From JACVRM01 sp963839815 (GTDB taxonomy: Bacteria > Actinomycetota > Thermoleophilia > Gaiellales > Gaiellaceae), in the NCBI GenBank assembly GCA_963839815.1, contig CAWIWF010000007.1, positions 62,001 through 126,000 of the forward strand: 64,000 nucleotides of DNA, in the 5' to 3' direction. The notes under the pieces were generated by a model. It saw only the letters and a program-made list of their open reading frames with translations. It was not told the DNA's origin and searched no databases. This document shows, piece by piece, positions 23,647 through 34,252 of the stretch (position 1 is the stretch's first letter; every line of letters begins with the position of its first letter). Position numbers and translations under genes: made by a program.

Positions 23647-24633
23647 GCCGCCGATCTGCGACATCGAGCGTGAGGCTCGGACGAAGCCCGGCTCGTTGAT
23701 GTGGTGCTTGAGCTCCTTGTGGCGGACGGCCCAGCGGATCAGCTGCTCGAGCTCGGCGTCGGAAGCACCGTCGCGCAGGGGCGCCTTCAGATCCCATTCG
23801 CGCCGGGAGAAGAGGCAGGTTCGGAGCTGGCCGTCCGCGGTGAGGCGGATGCGGTCGCAGGTGGAGCAGAAGGGCTCGGAGACGGGGTTGACGAAGCCGA
23901 TCTCGCCTGCCCCGTCGGCGAACCGGTACCGGCGCGCGGTGGAGGAGGGCTTCGCCGGGATCTCCTCGAGCGGCCAGCGCTCCTCGATGAGCGCGCGGAT
24001 CTCGGCGCCGGTGAGCACGTCATCGCCGCGCCACGCCTTGTCGGCGTCGAGCGGCATGAACTCGATGAAGCGCACGACATAGGGCTTGCGCCGGGCGAGC
24101 TCCGCGAAGGCGGGTACCTCCGCCTCGGTGAAACCGCGGATGGCGACGCAGTTGACCTTGATCGGGCTCAGCTCGGGATGGGCCTCGGCCGCGGCGAGCC
24201 CTGTGAGCACGCGGTCGAGCGCATCGCGACGCGTGATCTCCGCGAAGCGGACGTGCGAGAGGGAGTCGAGCGAGACGTTGATGCGGCGTAGCCCGGCCGC
24301 GACCAACGGGGCGGCGTAGCGGTCGAGGAGCACGCCGTTCGTGGTCAGCGACAGGTCGTGGACGCCGGGAACCTCGGCGAGCATGGCGACGAGGGCGGGC
24401 AGGTCGCGCCGGGCGAGCGGCTCGCCGCCGGTCAGCCGCACCTCGTCGACGCCCATCGCGGCGAGGATGCGCACCAGGCGGGTGAGCTCCTCGAAGCTGA
24501 GCAGCTCGTCGCGGCCGAGCCACTCGAGGCCCTCCGCCGGCATGCAGTAGCGGCAGCGGAAGTTGCACTTGTCGGTGACCGACAGGCGCACGCTGCGGAT
24601 CTCGCGCTCCCAGGAATCACGTAGCGGCTCCAC
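23644..24633 (-). CDS. moaA: GTP 3',8-cyclase (molybdenum cofactor biosynthesis protein A)
   Basis: A radical-SAM enzyme that starts molybdopterin synthesis from GTP; 329 residues. The N-terminal SAM cluster motif is CNFRCRYC (C23, C27, C30), preceded by SVTDKCNFRC as in all MoaA proteins. The C-terminal second iron-sulfur site is FCSTCDRIRLTADGQLRTCLF. The protein ends in the conserved GG that enters the active site. TGGEPLARRDL is the usual SAM-binding segment. No other moa gene is nearby. Confidence 0.96.
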   Translation of the reverse strand: MEPLRDSWEREIRSVRLSVTDKCNFRCRYCMPAEGLEWLGRDELLSFEELTRLVRILAAMGVDEVRLTGGEPLARRDLPALVAMLAEVPGVHDLSLTTNGVLLDRYAAPLVAAGLRRINVSLDSLSHVRFAEITRRDALDRVLTGLAAAEAHPELSPIKVNCVAIRGFTEAEVPAFAELARRKPYVVRFIEFMPLDADKAWRGDDVLTGAEIRALIEERWPLEEIPAKPSSTARRYRFADGAGEIGFVNPVSEPFCSTCDRIRLTADGQLRTCLFSRREWDLKAPLRDGASDAELEQLIRWAVRHKELKHHINEPGFVRASRSMSQIGG

Positions 24634-24665
24634 GCGCTGAGCCTAGCGGGACACCGCTGGGCAAG

Positions 24666-24757
24666 TCTTGGACTGTCCGGTGGGGGCACGTCCCGGTTGG
24701 AGGTGTCTGGGGCCAGGCCCTGGACTGGTCTGGTGGAGGCACGCCTCTTTTGGGCGG
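24666..24757. repeat. Degenerate tandem repeat of a TGGACTG...GGCACG unit
   Basis: Two units of about 50 nt, TTGGACTGTCCGGTGGGGGCACG and CTGGACTGGTCTGGTGGAGGCACG with flanks, lie in the moaA-csbD spacer. GGACTGTCC in the first is palindromic and recalls the GGGAC/GTCCC hairpins in grpE and upstream of mfd. No coding role is seen; the spacer (24634-24861) otherwise holds only the csbD ribosome site. Confidence 0.45.
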
Positions 24758-24861
24758 TCCTCGCCACGCCCGGGGTTTCGTCTCATGAGCAGGGAGTTTC
24801 GCGAGCGCCCGCGTGCGGAAGGGAACCAGTGAACCGCGTTTTCCGACCGAGGAGGCTCGTT

Positions 24862-25023
24862 GTGAGTGAGTGGAAGGACAAGATCGAAGGCACGCTCAAG
24901 GAGACCGAAGGCGAGCTGACGGGCGACGAGGCCCGCGAGAAGCAGGGCGAGGCCCAGAAGAAGTGGGGCGACGCCCAGGGCACGTACGAGGACGCGAAGG
25001 ACGAAGTCAAGGACCGCCTCTAG
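24862..25023 (+). CDS. CsbD family stress protein
   Basis: A 53-residue hydrophilic, helical protein matching the CsbD family (general stress, sigma-B regulon in Bacillus): SEWKDKIEGTLKETEGELTG, then DEAREKQGEAQKKWGDAQG. The GTG start at 24862 has GGAGG 6 nt upstream. The frame stays open further upstream, but that part has no homology. Its stop overlaps the convergent ATP-grasp stop. Biochemical function is unknown for the whole family. Confidence 0.85.
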   Translation: MSEWKDKIEGTLKETEGELTGDEAREKQGEAQKKWGDAQGTYEDAKDEVKDRL

Positions 25024-25874
25024 CCCGCGGCCAGCACGCCCGCGATCGCGTCGGCCAAGCGGCTCGTCGCGTCGCGGGCCTGCAGCAGGAAGAGCGAAGG
25101 CTCGGTGAGCTCGATCTCGAGCACCACCGGGCCTTCTGCCGTGGGCAGGAGATCCACGCGCGCGTAGAGCAGCTCGTCGCGGGCGAACGGGACGGCGTCG
25201 AGCGCGCGCCCGGCCACCTCGCGCTCGGCGGGTGTCGGTGTCAGCGGCGTGATCGTCTCGGCGAGGAAGAGCTCGCCGCCCGGCGCCTGCCCGGGGCGGA
25301 GCAAGGCCGCCTTCGCCACTGCGTGCGAGAAGGAGCCGCTCACGTAGACGAGCGCGCTCTCGCCACGGTCGTCGACCTGCCCGACGTAGGGCTGCACCAT
25401 CGCCGCCCTGCCCTCCGCGTGGAGCGCGGCGAGATGTGTTCGCGCCCGGCCACTCTCCGCAGGGTCGTAGCGCGCGGTCTGCCTGCTGCCGGCAGAGACC
25501 GTGGGCTTGAGGACGAACGGAGCCGCCTGCTCGGGGAGCGGGTCGCCGGGATCGAGGAAGGTCGTCGGGACGACCGGGACGCCTGCCCCCGCGAGCTCGG
25601 CCAGGTAGCGCTTGTCCGTGTTCCACCGCACGACCCCAGCGTCGTTCAGCGCCGCAGGGAGGGCCTCCACCCAGCCGAGAAACTCGTCGCGCCGCTCCGC
25701 ATAGTCCCAGGTCGAGCGGAGCACCACCAGGTCGAACCGCTGCCAGTCCACCGCCGGGTCGTCCCACACGGCGGGCTCGGCCCGCACCGCTCGGTCGCTG
25801 AGCGCGGCGATCAGCGGCGGCGCGTCGTCGTCGCCGCCCGGCACCTCGGCACACGTTGCGAGCGCGACACGCAT
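25020..25874 (-). CDS. ATP-grasp domain protein (glutathione-synthetase-like)
   Basis: A 284-residue protein of the RimK/glutathione-synthetase branch of ATP-grasp ligases. The N-terminal domain starts RVALATCAEVPGGDDDAPPL, with VVLRSTWDY at about residue 50. The ATP-grasp core has FVLKPTVSAGSRQTAR and AMVQPYVGQVDDRGESALVYVSG, and metal ligands lie in VVLEIELTEPSLFL near the C-terminus. Such proteins join an acid to an amine using ATP; the substrates are unknown. Monocistronic, convergent with csbD. Confidence 0.8.
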   Translation of the reverse strand: MRVALATCAEVPGGDDDAPPLIAALSDRAVRAEPAVWDDPAVDWQRFDLVVLRSTWDYAERRDEFLGWVEALPAALNDAGVVRWNTDKRYLAELAGAGVPVVPTTFLDPGDPLPEQAAPFVLKPTVSAGSRQTARYDPAESGRARTHLAALHAEGRAAMVQPYVGQVDDRGESALVYVSGSFSHAVAKAALLRPGQAPGGELFLAETITPLTPTPAEREVAGRALDAVPFARDELLYARVDLLPTAEGPVVLEIELTEPSLFLLQARDATSRLADAIAGVLAAG

Positions 25875-25935
25875 GGCGGCGCAGGCTAGTCGCGGGCCGC
25901 GCTCCGCGGCCGCGCGCGCCGACCGCGTCGAGGCA

Positions 25936-26307
25936 CTAGCGGCGCAGCGCGTACGCGACGTTGATCAGGGCGATCGCGATCCAGGCGACGATGACCCCGG
26001 CGAGCCCGACCGTGCTGCCTGCTGCGCCGGTGACGGGAATGCCGAGCGCAATCGAGCCAAGCGGCAGCCCGAGGTGGATCGGCCCCGGCGCCTGGCGCTC
26101 CGTCCGTTCCTCCAGGCGAGCGTCGACGCGCCGGTCGATCGCCGTGCCGACCCGCTCGAGGAAGCCGTCGACGAGGTGCGGCTCGAGCTCCGGCCCGAGC
26201 TCGCGGCGCGCCTCGAGCGCGCTGGTCAGCTCCTCCCGGGGGATCTCGCCTGCGGACACAAGCGAGTTATACGCCGCCTGGACCGCCGGTTCCAGGGCGC
26301 CAGACAT
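25936..26307 (-). CDS. Small membrane-anchored hypothetical protein
   Basis: A 123-residue protein with a helical, charged N-terminal half (residues 1-70, including LERVGTAIDRRVDARLEERTERQ) and two hydrophobic helices at about 80-95 and 98-116, ending YALRR. I do not recognise the family. It is transcribed divergently from dnaK with 60 nt between the starts, so the two share a control region that includes the CTTAG box. Confidence 0.6.
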   Translation of the reverse strand: MSGALEPAVQAAYNSLVSAGEIPREELTSALEARRELGPELEPHLVDGFLERVGTAIDRRVDARLEERTERQAPGPIHLGLPLGSIALGIPVTGAAGSTVGLAGVIVAWIAIALINVAYALRR

Positions 26308-26321
26308 CTGCTATAAAAGCA

Positions 26322-26335
26322 CTTAGATTTTCTCA
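26322..26335 (+). promoter_or_regulatory. Candidate heat-shock element upstream of dnaK
   Basis: CTTAGATTTTCTCA, matching 11 of 14 positions of the element before hsp20, 32 nt before the dnaK ATG. With the next base it forms an imperfect inverted repeat (CTTAG, 5 nt, CTCAG). Classical HspR (HAIR) sites are absent although hspR is in the operon, so this may be the operator actually used. Confidence 0.4.
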
Positions 26336-26367
26336 GCACAACCAGCGAGAGCAAGGAGCGAAGCGTT

Positions 26368-28275
26368 ATGGCGAAGACCATCGGAATCGACCTCGGGACG
26401 ACCAACTCCGCGATGGCCGTGCTCGAGGGTGGGGAGCCCACGGTCATCCCGAACGCCGAGGGCGGGCGCACCACCCCGTCCGTCGTCGCGTTCACCAAGG
26501 ACGGCCAGCGGCTCGTCGGGGCGCCCGCGAAGCGCCAGCAGGTGACAAACCCGCAGTCGACGATCTTTTCGATCAAGCGCTTCATGGGGCGCAAGTTCGG
26601 CGAGGTCTCCGAGGAGATGAAGATCGTCCCCTATGAGGTCCTCGAGGGCCAGAACGGCGACGTCCGCGTCACGGCCGAGGACAAGGAATACGCGCCGCCG
26701 GAGATCTCGGCGATGATCCTCCAGAAGCTGAAGGCGGACGCCGAGGCCTACCTCGGCGAGCCCGTGACGGACGCCGTGATCACCGTCCCCGCGTACTTCA
26801 ACAACGCGCAGCGCGAGGCGACCAAGGATGCCGGCCGCATTGCCGGCCTCAATGTCGTGCGCATCATCAACGAGCCGACCGCGGCCTCGCTCGCATACGG
26901 CCTCGAGAAGGAGTCCGACCAGACGATCCTCGTGTTCGACCTCGGCGGCGGCACCTTCGACGTGTCGGTGCTCGAGCTCGCCGAGGGCGTCTACGAGGTC
27001 AAGGCCACGAACGGTGACAACCACCTCGGCGGCGACAACTTCGACAAGGCGATCGTCGACTGGATGGCGGCCGAGTTCAAGAAGGATCAGGGCATCGACC
27101 TGGCCCAGGACCGGATGGCACTGCAGCGCCTCTACGAGGCTGCCGAGAGGGCCAAGATCGAGCTGTCATCGACGATGACGACGCAGATCAACCTGCCCTT
27201 CATCACCGCCACCCAGGAGGGCCCGAAGCATCTCGACCAGCAGCTGACGCGGGCGAAGCTGGAGGAATTGGTCGCAGGGCTGCTCGAGCGCACCGTCGGC
27301 CCGACAAAGCAGGCGCTCTCGGACTCCGGCCTCGAGGCCAAGGACATCGAGCACGTCGTCCTCGTCGGCGGCATGACCCGCATGCCGGCGGTGCAGGCGA
27401 AGGTCAAGGAGCTGATCGGGAAGGACCCGCATCGCGGCGTCAACCCGGACGAGGTGGTCGCCGTCGGCGCGGCCATCCAGGCAGGCGTGCTCCGCGGCGA
27501 GGTCAAGGACGTGCTGCTCCTCGACGTGACGCCGCTGTCGCTCGGGATCGAGACGAAGGGCGGCGTGTTCACGAAGCTGATCGAGCGCAACACCACCATC
27601 CCGACCAAGAAGTCGGAGACGTTCACGACCGCCGAGGACAACCAGCCGTCGGTGGAGGTGCACGTGCTCCAGGGCGAGTCGGAGATGGCCGGGTTCAACA
27701 AGACGCTCGGCAAGTTCCAGCTCGTCGGCATCCCGCCGGCGCCGCGCGGCCTGCCGCAGGTCGAGGTCTCCTTCGACATCGACGCGGACGGCATCATCCA
27801 CGTGTCCGCCAAGGATCTCGGCACGGGCAACGAGCAGCGGATCCGCATCGAGGGCGGCTCGGGTCTGGAGCAGAACGAGGTCGAGCGGATGATCCGCGAG
27901 GCCGAGGCGCACTCGGACGAGGCGCACAAGCTGCGCGAGCTCGCCGATGCGCGCAACCAGGCGGAGACGCTCGCCTACCAGACCGAGCGCTCGCTCAAGG
28001 AGCACCGCGAGAAGCTCGATGCGGCGGACGCGGCCACGATCGAGGGCCGGGTCATGGAGCTGCGGCAGTCGCTCGAGAGCTCGGACGCGGGCGAGATCCG
28101 CGCGAAGACCGAGGAGCTGCAGCAGGCGTCGCAGAAGCTCGCCGAGGCGGTCTACGCCCAGGCGACGGCGCAGGCCGCCTCCTCGGGCGGCGGCAACGGC
28201 GGCGGCTCGGAGGACGAGGTCGTCGAGGAGGGCGACTACGAGGTCATCGACGAGGAGGCCAAGACCTCCTCATGA
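26368..28275 (+). CDS. dnaK: Chaperone protein DnaK (Hsp70)
   Basis: ATP-dependent foldase, first gene of the chaperone operon; 635 residues, normal length. The nucleotide domain begins KTIGIDLGTTNSAMAVLEGG, with VPAYFNNAQREATKDAG, the FDLGGGTFDVS loop and GGMTRMP. The substrate domain (about 380-500) includes DVTPLSLGIETKGG. The C-terminal lid is helical and ends in an acidic, glycine-rich tail (GGGNGGGSEDEVVEEGDYEVIDEE) as in most bacterial DnaK. Start ATG with AAGGAG upstream. Its stop overlaps the grpE start (ATGA). Confidence 0.98.
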   Translation: MAKTIGIDLGTTNSAMAVLEGGEPTVIPNAEGGRTTPSVVAFTKDGQRLVGAPAKRQQVTNPQSTIFSIKRFMGRKFGEVSEEMKIVPYEVLEGQNGDVRVTAEDKEYAPPEISAMILQKLKADAEAYLGEPVTDAVITVPAYFNNAQREATKDAGRIAGLNVVRIINEPTAASLAYGLEKESDQTILVFDLGGGTFDVSVLELAEGVYEVKATNGDNHLGGDNFDKAIVDWMAAEFKKDQGIDLAQDRMALQRLYEAAERAKIELSSTMTTQINLPFITATQEGPKHLDQQLTRAKLEELVAGLLERTVGPTKQALSDSGLEAKDIEHVVLVGGMTRMPAVQAKVKELIGKDPHRGVNPDEVVAVGAAIQAGVLRGEVKDVLLLDVTPLSLGIETKGGVFTKLIERNTTIPTKKSETFTTAEDNQPSVEVHVLQGESEMAGFNKTLGKFQLVGIPPAPRGLPQVEVSFDIDADGIIHVSAKDLGTGNEQRIRIEGGSGLEQNEVERMIREAEAHSDEAHKLRELADARNQAETLAYQTERSLKEHREKLDAADAATIEGRVMELRQSLESSDAGEIRAKTEELQQASQKLAEAVYAQATAQAASSGGGNGGGSEDEVVEEGDYEVIDEEAKTSS

Positions 28276-28874
28276 GCGACGGGCGTCACACGGACGAGGG
28301 GCAGTCCCCGACCGGGACTGTCCCCGCCGACGCGAGCGACCAGGGTCTGTCCCCGCAGGGGACCGACCCGACCGACGAGGCGGCCGCCGACCGGGACGGC
28401 GACCCGGACGGCGACCCGCTCGCGGCTGCCGAGGCGCGCGCGCAGGAGCATCTCGACGACCTGCGCCGGCTCGCGGCCGAGTTCGACAACTACCGCAAGC
28501 GCGTCGCGCGTGACCAGCAGCTCCTCGCCCAGCGCGCGTCTGAGCGGCTGCTGCGCGACCTGCTGCCCGTGGTCGACGACCTCGAGCGCGCGCTCGAGGC
28601 GGCCGAGCAGCACGAGGAGGCGAAGCTCGAAGAGGGCGTTCGGCTCGTGCACCGGGCGCTGGCGGACGTGCTCCGCCGTCAGGGGCTCGAGGAGATCGAG
28701 GCAGACGGCCGCTTCGATCCGCACGTGCACGAGGCGCTGCTCTCCCAGCCGTCCGAGCAGGAGGAGGGCACGGTGGTCCAGGTTGCGCAGAGGGGCTACC
28801 GCCTCGGTGACCTGGTGCTGCGCCCCGCGCGGGTGGTCGTCTCGGCCGGAGAGGGTGACGGTGGCGGCGACTAA
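28272..28874 (+). CDS. grpE: Nucleotide exchange factor GrpE
   Basis: Releases ADP from DnaK; 200 residues. The conserved part starts at about residue 60 with a long coiled coil (HLDDLRRLAAEFDNYRKRVARDQQ) and continues into the beta-wing domain (RQGLEEIEADGRFDPHVHEALL...EEGTVVQVAQRGYRLGDLVLRPARVVVS). The first 50 residues are unusual: low-complexity, proline- and aspartate-rich, encoded by GGGAC/GTCCC hairpin-forming DNA (CAGTCCC...GGGACTG at about 28303) that resembles an intergenic repeat. ATGA overlap with dnaK; the end overlaps dnaJ by 14 nt. Confidence 0.95.
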   Translation: MSDGRHTDEGQSPTGTVPADASDQGLSPQGTDPTDEAAADRDGDPDGDPLAAAEARAQEHLDDLRRLAAEFDNYRKRVARDQQLLAQRASERLLRDLLPVVDDLERALEAAEQHEEAKLEEGVRLVHRALADVLRRQGLEEIEADGRFDPHVHEALLSQPSEQEEGTVVQVAQRGYRLGDLVLRPARVVVSAGEGDGGGD

Positions 28875-29961
28875 GAGTCTCTACGACGTCCTCGGTGTCA
28901 CGAAGACCGCGTCCGCCGACGAGATCAAGAAGGCGTACCGCAAGCTGGCGCGCGAGCACCACCCCGACCGCAACCCGGGCGACAAGGCCGCCGAGGAGCG
29001 GTTCAAGGAGGTGCAGGCGGCCTACGACGTCCTCTCCGAGCCGGAGCGGCGCACCCAGTACGACACGTTCGGCTCGGCGAACGGCCGTCCCGGCGGCGGC
29101 GCCGGCCCGGCCGGCTGGTCCGACAACGTCGACTTCGGGGACCTGGGCGACTTCCTCGGCGGCATCTTCGGCGGCGGCGGCATGCGCGGCGGCCGCGGCC
29201 AGCAGCGCCCGCGCGGCATGCGCGGCGCCGACCTCGAAGCCGAGGTCCGGCTCTCGTTCGAGGACTCGCTGCGCGGGATCGAGACACGCATCCCGGTCGA
29301 GGTGGAGACGGCGTGCTCCGAGTGCGGCGGCTCGGGCGCCAGGCCCGGCACCTCGCCCAAGATCTGCCCCGAGTGCAACGGGCGCGGCGTGCTCGCCGAG
29401 AGCCAGGGCATGTTCGCGCTCTCGCAGCCCTGCCCGCGTTGCCGTGGCAACGGCACGGTGATCGAGGATCCCTGCGCGCGCTGCCACGGGTCGGGCCGCG
29501 AGCGGCGCACGAAGCGCTACACCGTGAAGATCCCAGCCGGCGTCAAGGACGGCACCCGCATCAGGCTCAAGGGCAAGGGCGAGACAGGCTCGGCCGGCGG
29601 CGGCCCAGGCGACCTGTTCGTCGTCACCCGCGTCGAGCCGTCGCCGATCTACGAGCGGCGCGGAGCCGACCTGGTCGTGACCGTGCCCGTGACCTACGCC
29701 GAGGCGGCGCTGGGCGCGTCGGTCGACGTGCCCACGCCTGAGGGCGCGGTCTCGCTGAAGGTGCCCGCGGGATCGGAGGACGGCAAGCTGCTGCGGATCC
29801 GGGGCCGCGGCGCTCCCAAGCTGAACGGCACGGGTCGCGGTGACGTGCTGGCCCGCGTGCGCGTGACCGTGCCCAAGAAGCTGACGAAGAAGGAACGGGA
29901 GCTGCTCGAGGAGCTGCAGAAGGTGTCCCGCGAGAACCCGCGCGAGGGGCTGGTCGCGTGA
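28861..29961 (+). CDS. dnaJ: Chaperone protein DnaJ
   Basis: Co-chaperone that stimulates DnaK ATPase and binds substrates; 366 residues. The J domain carries the HPD motif in REHHPDRNPGDKAAEERF. A Gly/Phe-rich linker follows (about 85-115), then four CxxCxGxG zinc repeats (CSECGGSG, CPECNGRG, CPRCRGNG, CARCHGSG), then the C-terminal substrate domains. The GTG start at 28861 lies inside the end of grpE (14-nt overlap) with GAGAGG upstream. The stop overlaps the following small gene as GTGA. Confidence 0.96.
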   Translation: MAATKSLYDVLGVTKTASADEIKKAYRKLAREHHPDRNPGDKAAEERFKEVQAAYDVLSEPERRTQYDTFGSANGRPGGGAGPAGWSDNVDFGDLGDFLGGIFGGGGMRGGRGQQRPRGMRGADLEAEVRLSFEDSLRGIETRIPVEVETACSECGGSGARPGTSPKICPECNGRGVLAESQGMFALSQPCPRCRGNGTVIEDPCARCHGSGRERRTKRYTVKIPAGVKDGTRIRLKGKGETGSAGGGPGDLFVVTRVEPSPIYERRGADLVVTVPVTYAEAALGASVDVPTPEGAVSLKVPAGSEDGKLLRIRGRGAPKLNGTGRGDVLARVRVTVPKKLTKKERELLEELQKVSRENPREGLVA

Positions 29962-30131
29962 CGCTGACCGGACGTGAGCTGGCGGGCTTCGCCGCGATCG
30001 CCGCCGTCTTCGTGGCGCTCTACGCGCTCCTCGACCTGCAGCCCCAGAGCTGGCCGTCGTTCGGGCTGCTGCTGGCGTTTCTCGTCCTGCTGGTCGGCTA
30101 CCGGGTTTGGCTCAAGCGGAGGCACGCCTGA
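29958..30131 (+). CDS. 57-aa two-span membrane protein between dnaJ and hspR
   Basis: A short frame not expected in the classical dnaK operon. Its product, MTLTGRELAGFAAIAAVFVA and onward, has two hydrophobic helices (about residues 9-25 and 35-50) around a QPQSWPSF turn, and ends KRRHA. The GTG start overlaps dnaJ (GTGA) and its TGA shares a base with the hspR ATG (TGATG), so translation is coupled on both sides. That precise packing argues that it is a real gene. Function unknown; a membrane-linked role in stress sensing would fit the position but is speculative. Confidence 0.7.
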   Translation: MTLTGRELAGFAAIAAVFVALYALLDLQPQSWPSFGLLLAFLVLLVGYRVWLKRRHA

Positions 30132-30505
30132 TGGACGACCGCCCGCGCTACATGATCTCGATCGCCGCCGAGCTCGTCGGCATGCACCCCCAGACCTTGC
30201 GCGTCTACGAGCAGAAGGGGCTCGTCCGGCCCAAGCGCACCTCCGGGAACACGCGGCTCTACTCGGAGCGAGATCTGGAGCGGCTCCGCCTGATCCAGCG
30301 GCTGACCACCGAGCTCGGGCTCAACCTCGCCGGCGTCGAGCTCGTGCTGCGCATGGAGGACGAGCTCAAGCGCGCGCAGGCGCGGATCGCCCGCCTCGAG
30401 CGCCAGCTGCGCGAGGAGGTGGCCGCGGTGCACAAGCAGTACCGGCGCGACCTCGTCGTCTACCGCCCGCCGGCCCCCCCGTCCCCGACCCGCCGCCGTG
30501 CCTAA
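30131..30505 (+). CDS. hspR: Heat-shock repressor HspR (MerR family)
   Basis: A DNA-binding autorepressor of chaperone genes, 124 residues. The MerR-type winged helix begins RYMISIAAELVGMHPQTLRVYEQKGLV, followed by PKRTSGNTRLYSERDLERLRLIQRLT, which is the HspR signature. A C-terminal coiled coil follows (about 78-110). HspR in Streptomyces works with DnaK as co-repressor at HAIR sites. Here no HAIR repeat is seen near dnaK, hsp20 or clpB. Confidence 0.94.
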   Translation: MDDRPRYMISIAAELVGMHPQTLRVYEQKGLVRPKRTSGNTRLYSERDLERLRLIQRLTTELGLNLAGVELVLRMEDELKRAQARIARLERQLREEVAAVHKQYRRDLVVYRPPAPPSPTRRRA

Positions 30506-30510
30506 CGGGG

Positions 30511-30531
30511 CAAGTAACAGTCTGTTGCAAG
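30511..30531 (+). promoter_or_regulatory. Dyad element upstream of clpB, shared with psuG
   Basis: The 21-nt element CAAG-TAACAGTCTGTT-GCAAG lies 16 nt before the clpB ATG, just after hspR. It differs by one base from an element in the same orientation 6 nt before the psuG start. The core GTAACAG-T-CTGTTGC is a near-perfect inverted repeat. It is a candidate operator or promoter element. Confidence 0.5.
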
Positions 30532-30547
30532 CGCTGTCCGAGGAGCC

Positions 30548-33037
<2,490 letters not shown>

Positions 33038-33041
<4 letters not shown>

Positions 33042-33418
33042 AGCCCGGGAGCGTCGGGCAGATACTCGGCCTGCCCGGCCTCGGGCGGCGCGCCGACGAT
33101 CACCACCACGGCGTCCGTGTCCCCGTGGTTCGCGACCTGGAGCGGCGTCGCCGGCTCGACCACGACGAGCACGCCGGGGGCGAGCTCGACCCGCTCGGCG
33201 TCGTCGCCCAGGTACATGGTCGGCTCGCCCACGAGGACGACGAAGAGCTCCTCCTGCACGCGCTCGGCGTGGCGGACACCCTTGGTGCCCGGCCCGAAGC
33301 GCCAGACGTTCGCGCGCATCTGCGCCATCGAGTCCGAGAGCCGCGCGACGGAGCGGTCTGAGCCGTCGTCGCGGCGCACCCACTCGAGCTCGCCGGGCCT
33401 GAAGACCGTGTAAGCCAT
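33038..33418 (-). CDS. Cupin-domain protein
   Basis: A 126-residue single-domain cupin. The core has VWRFGPGTKGVRHAERVQEELFVVLVGEPTMYLGD, matching motif 1 (G-x5-H-x-H...E-x6-G) with partial ligands, and the second motif near VVVEPATPLQVANHGDTDAVVVIVG. The metal-binding set is incomplete (one His replaced), so it may be a binding rather than a catalytic protein. The ATG has an AGGAG site close upstream. Convergent with clpB; the stops overlap by 3 nt. Confidence 0.8.
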
Positions 33419-33693
33419 GCGCTCCTGCTCCCCCCTCTTAGCGGCCGGGCAGGGAGCTTCGCGGTTTCCGTGCTCGCGTGCAACGGCCAAGCATCGGGGG
33501 TGGAGACATGCGACGCAGGAGACCACGCGACGGGCGTTCGGGACGCCCCCAGCTCGTGATCGCGTGCTTGTAGCGGTCGCCGCAAGGTTGTAGCGTCGAC
33601 GCGGAACGGTTGGAGCCGCGCCCAACCTTTTGCGTGCGCCACGGCTCCTTACCACCGAGGAAGCGTCTGTCAACCGAAGAGAAAGAGGAGCCG

Positions 33694-34233
33694 ATGAAGA
33701 GGTTCGGAGTGCTCGCTTTGCTTGCGTCACTCGCCGTGGTCGCCGCCGGGTGCATGGGAGGCGATGACGACTCGACAGCCCGGAAGGCGGCGATCGGGAG
33801 CAGCGCGCCGACCGCGGCGGACGCATCGCTCTCCATCCCCGCCATCCCGAACGCCGGGAAGGGGTTCAAGGTGAGCTCGTGGAGCTGGGGCGGCGCGATC
33901 CCCGTGACGGTTGCGTCCGCGACGTCAGGAGCCGGCGCCGGCAAGTTCGCGTTCGGAGATTTCGCGATCTCGAAGAACATCGACAACGTGTCCAACGATC
34001 TGTTCTCGACGCTTGCAAAGGGCCAGCTCATCGCGTCGATGACGTTCAAGGTCGGGACGGCGCTGACCTACACCTTCACCACGGTTTACGTCAAGAGCCT
34101 GAACCAGTCCGGTGACGGCGCCGACGGGAACGAAACCGTGGCGTTCGCCTACGGCAAGTTGTGCCTGGTGAACTCCGCGGCCGGTCCCTCGCCGAACGTT
34201 TGCTGGAACGCTGTTACCAACGCGCCCAACTGA
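33694..34233 (+). CDS. Hcp-like lipoprotein
   Basis: A 179-residue lipoprotein. The signal peptide ends in the lipobox VVAAGC (Cys20). A disordered linker follows, then a domain that reads like the Hcp family (type VI secretion tube protein fold): FKVSSWSWGGAIPVTVASAT, GKFAFGDFAISKNIDNVSNDLF, GQLIASMTFKVG, then YTFTTVYVKSLNQSGDG and ETVAFAYGKLCL. No other T6SS gene is present and the cell is probably monoderm, so it is likely an outer-surface relative of Hcp. The ATG has GAGGAG upstream. Convergent with the PrsW-fusion operon. Confidence 0.7.
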   Translation: MKRFGVLALLASLAVVAAGCMGGDDDSTARKAAIGSSAPTAADASLSIPAIPNAGKGFKVSSWSWGGAIPVTVASATSGAGAGKFAFGDFAISKNIDNVSNDLFSTLAKGQLIASMTFKVGTALTYTFTTVYVKSLNQSGDGADGNETVAFAYGKLCLVNSAAGPSPNVCWNAVTNAPN

Positions 34234-34252
34234 GCTTGAGGGGCGGTTGACC

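Noticed and set aside
26300..26368. HAIR (HspR) operator upstream of dnaK
   Set aside because: Looked for CTTGAGT-N7-ACTCAAG and one-mismatch halves; none present, only the CTTAG box.
33042..33361. Extension of clpB beyond the cupin gene in the shifted frame
   Set aside because: That frame results from the extra base at 32840; the conserved ClpB C-terminus ends at 33041.
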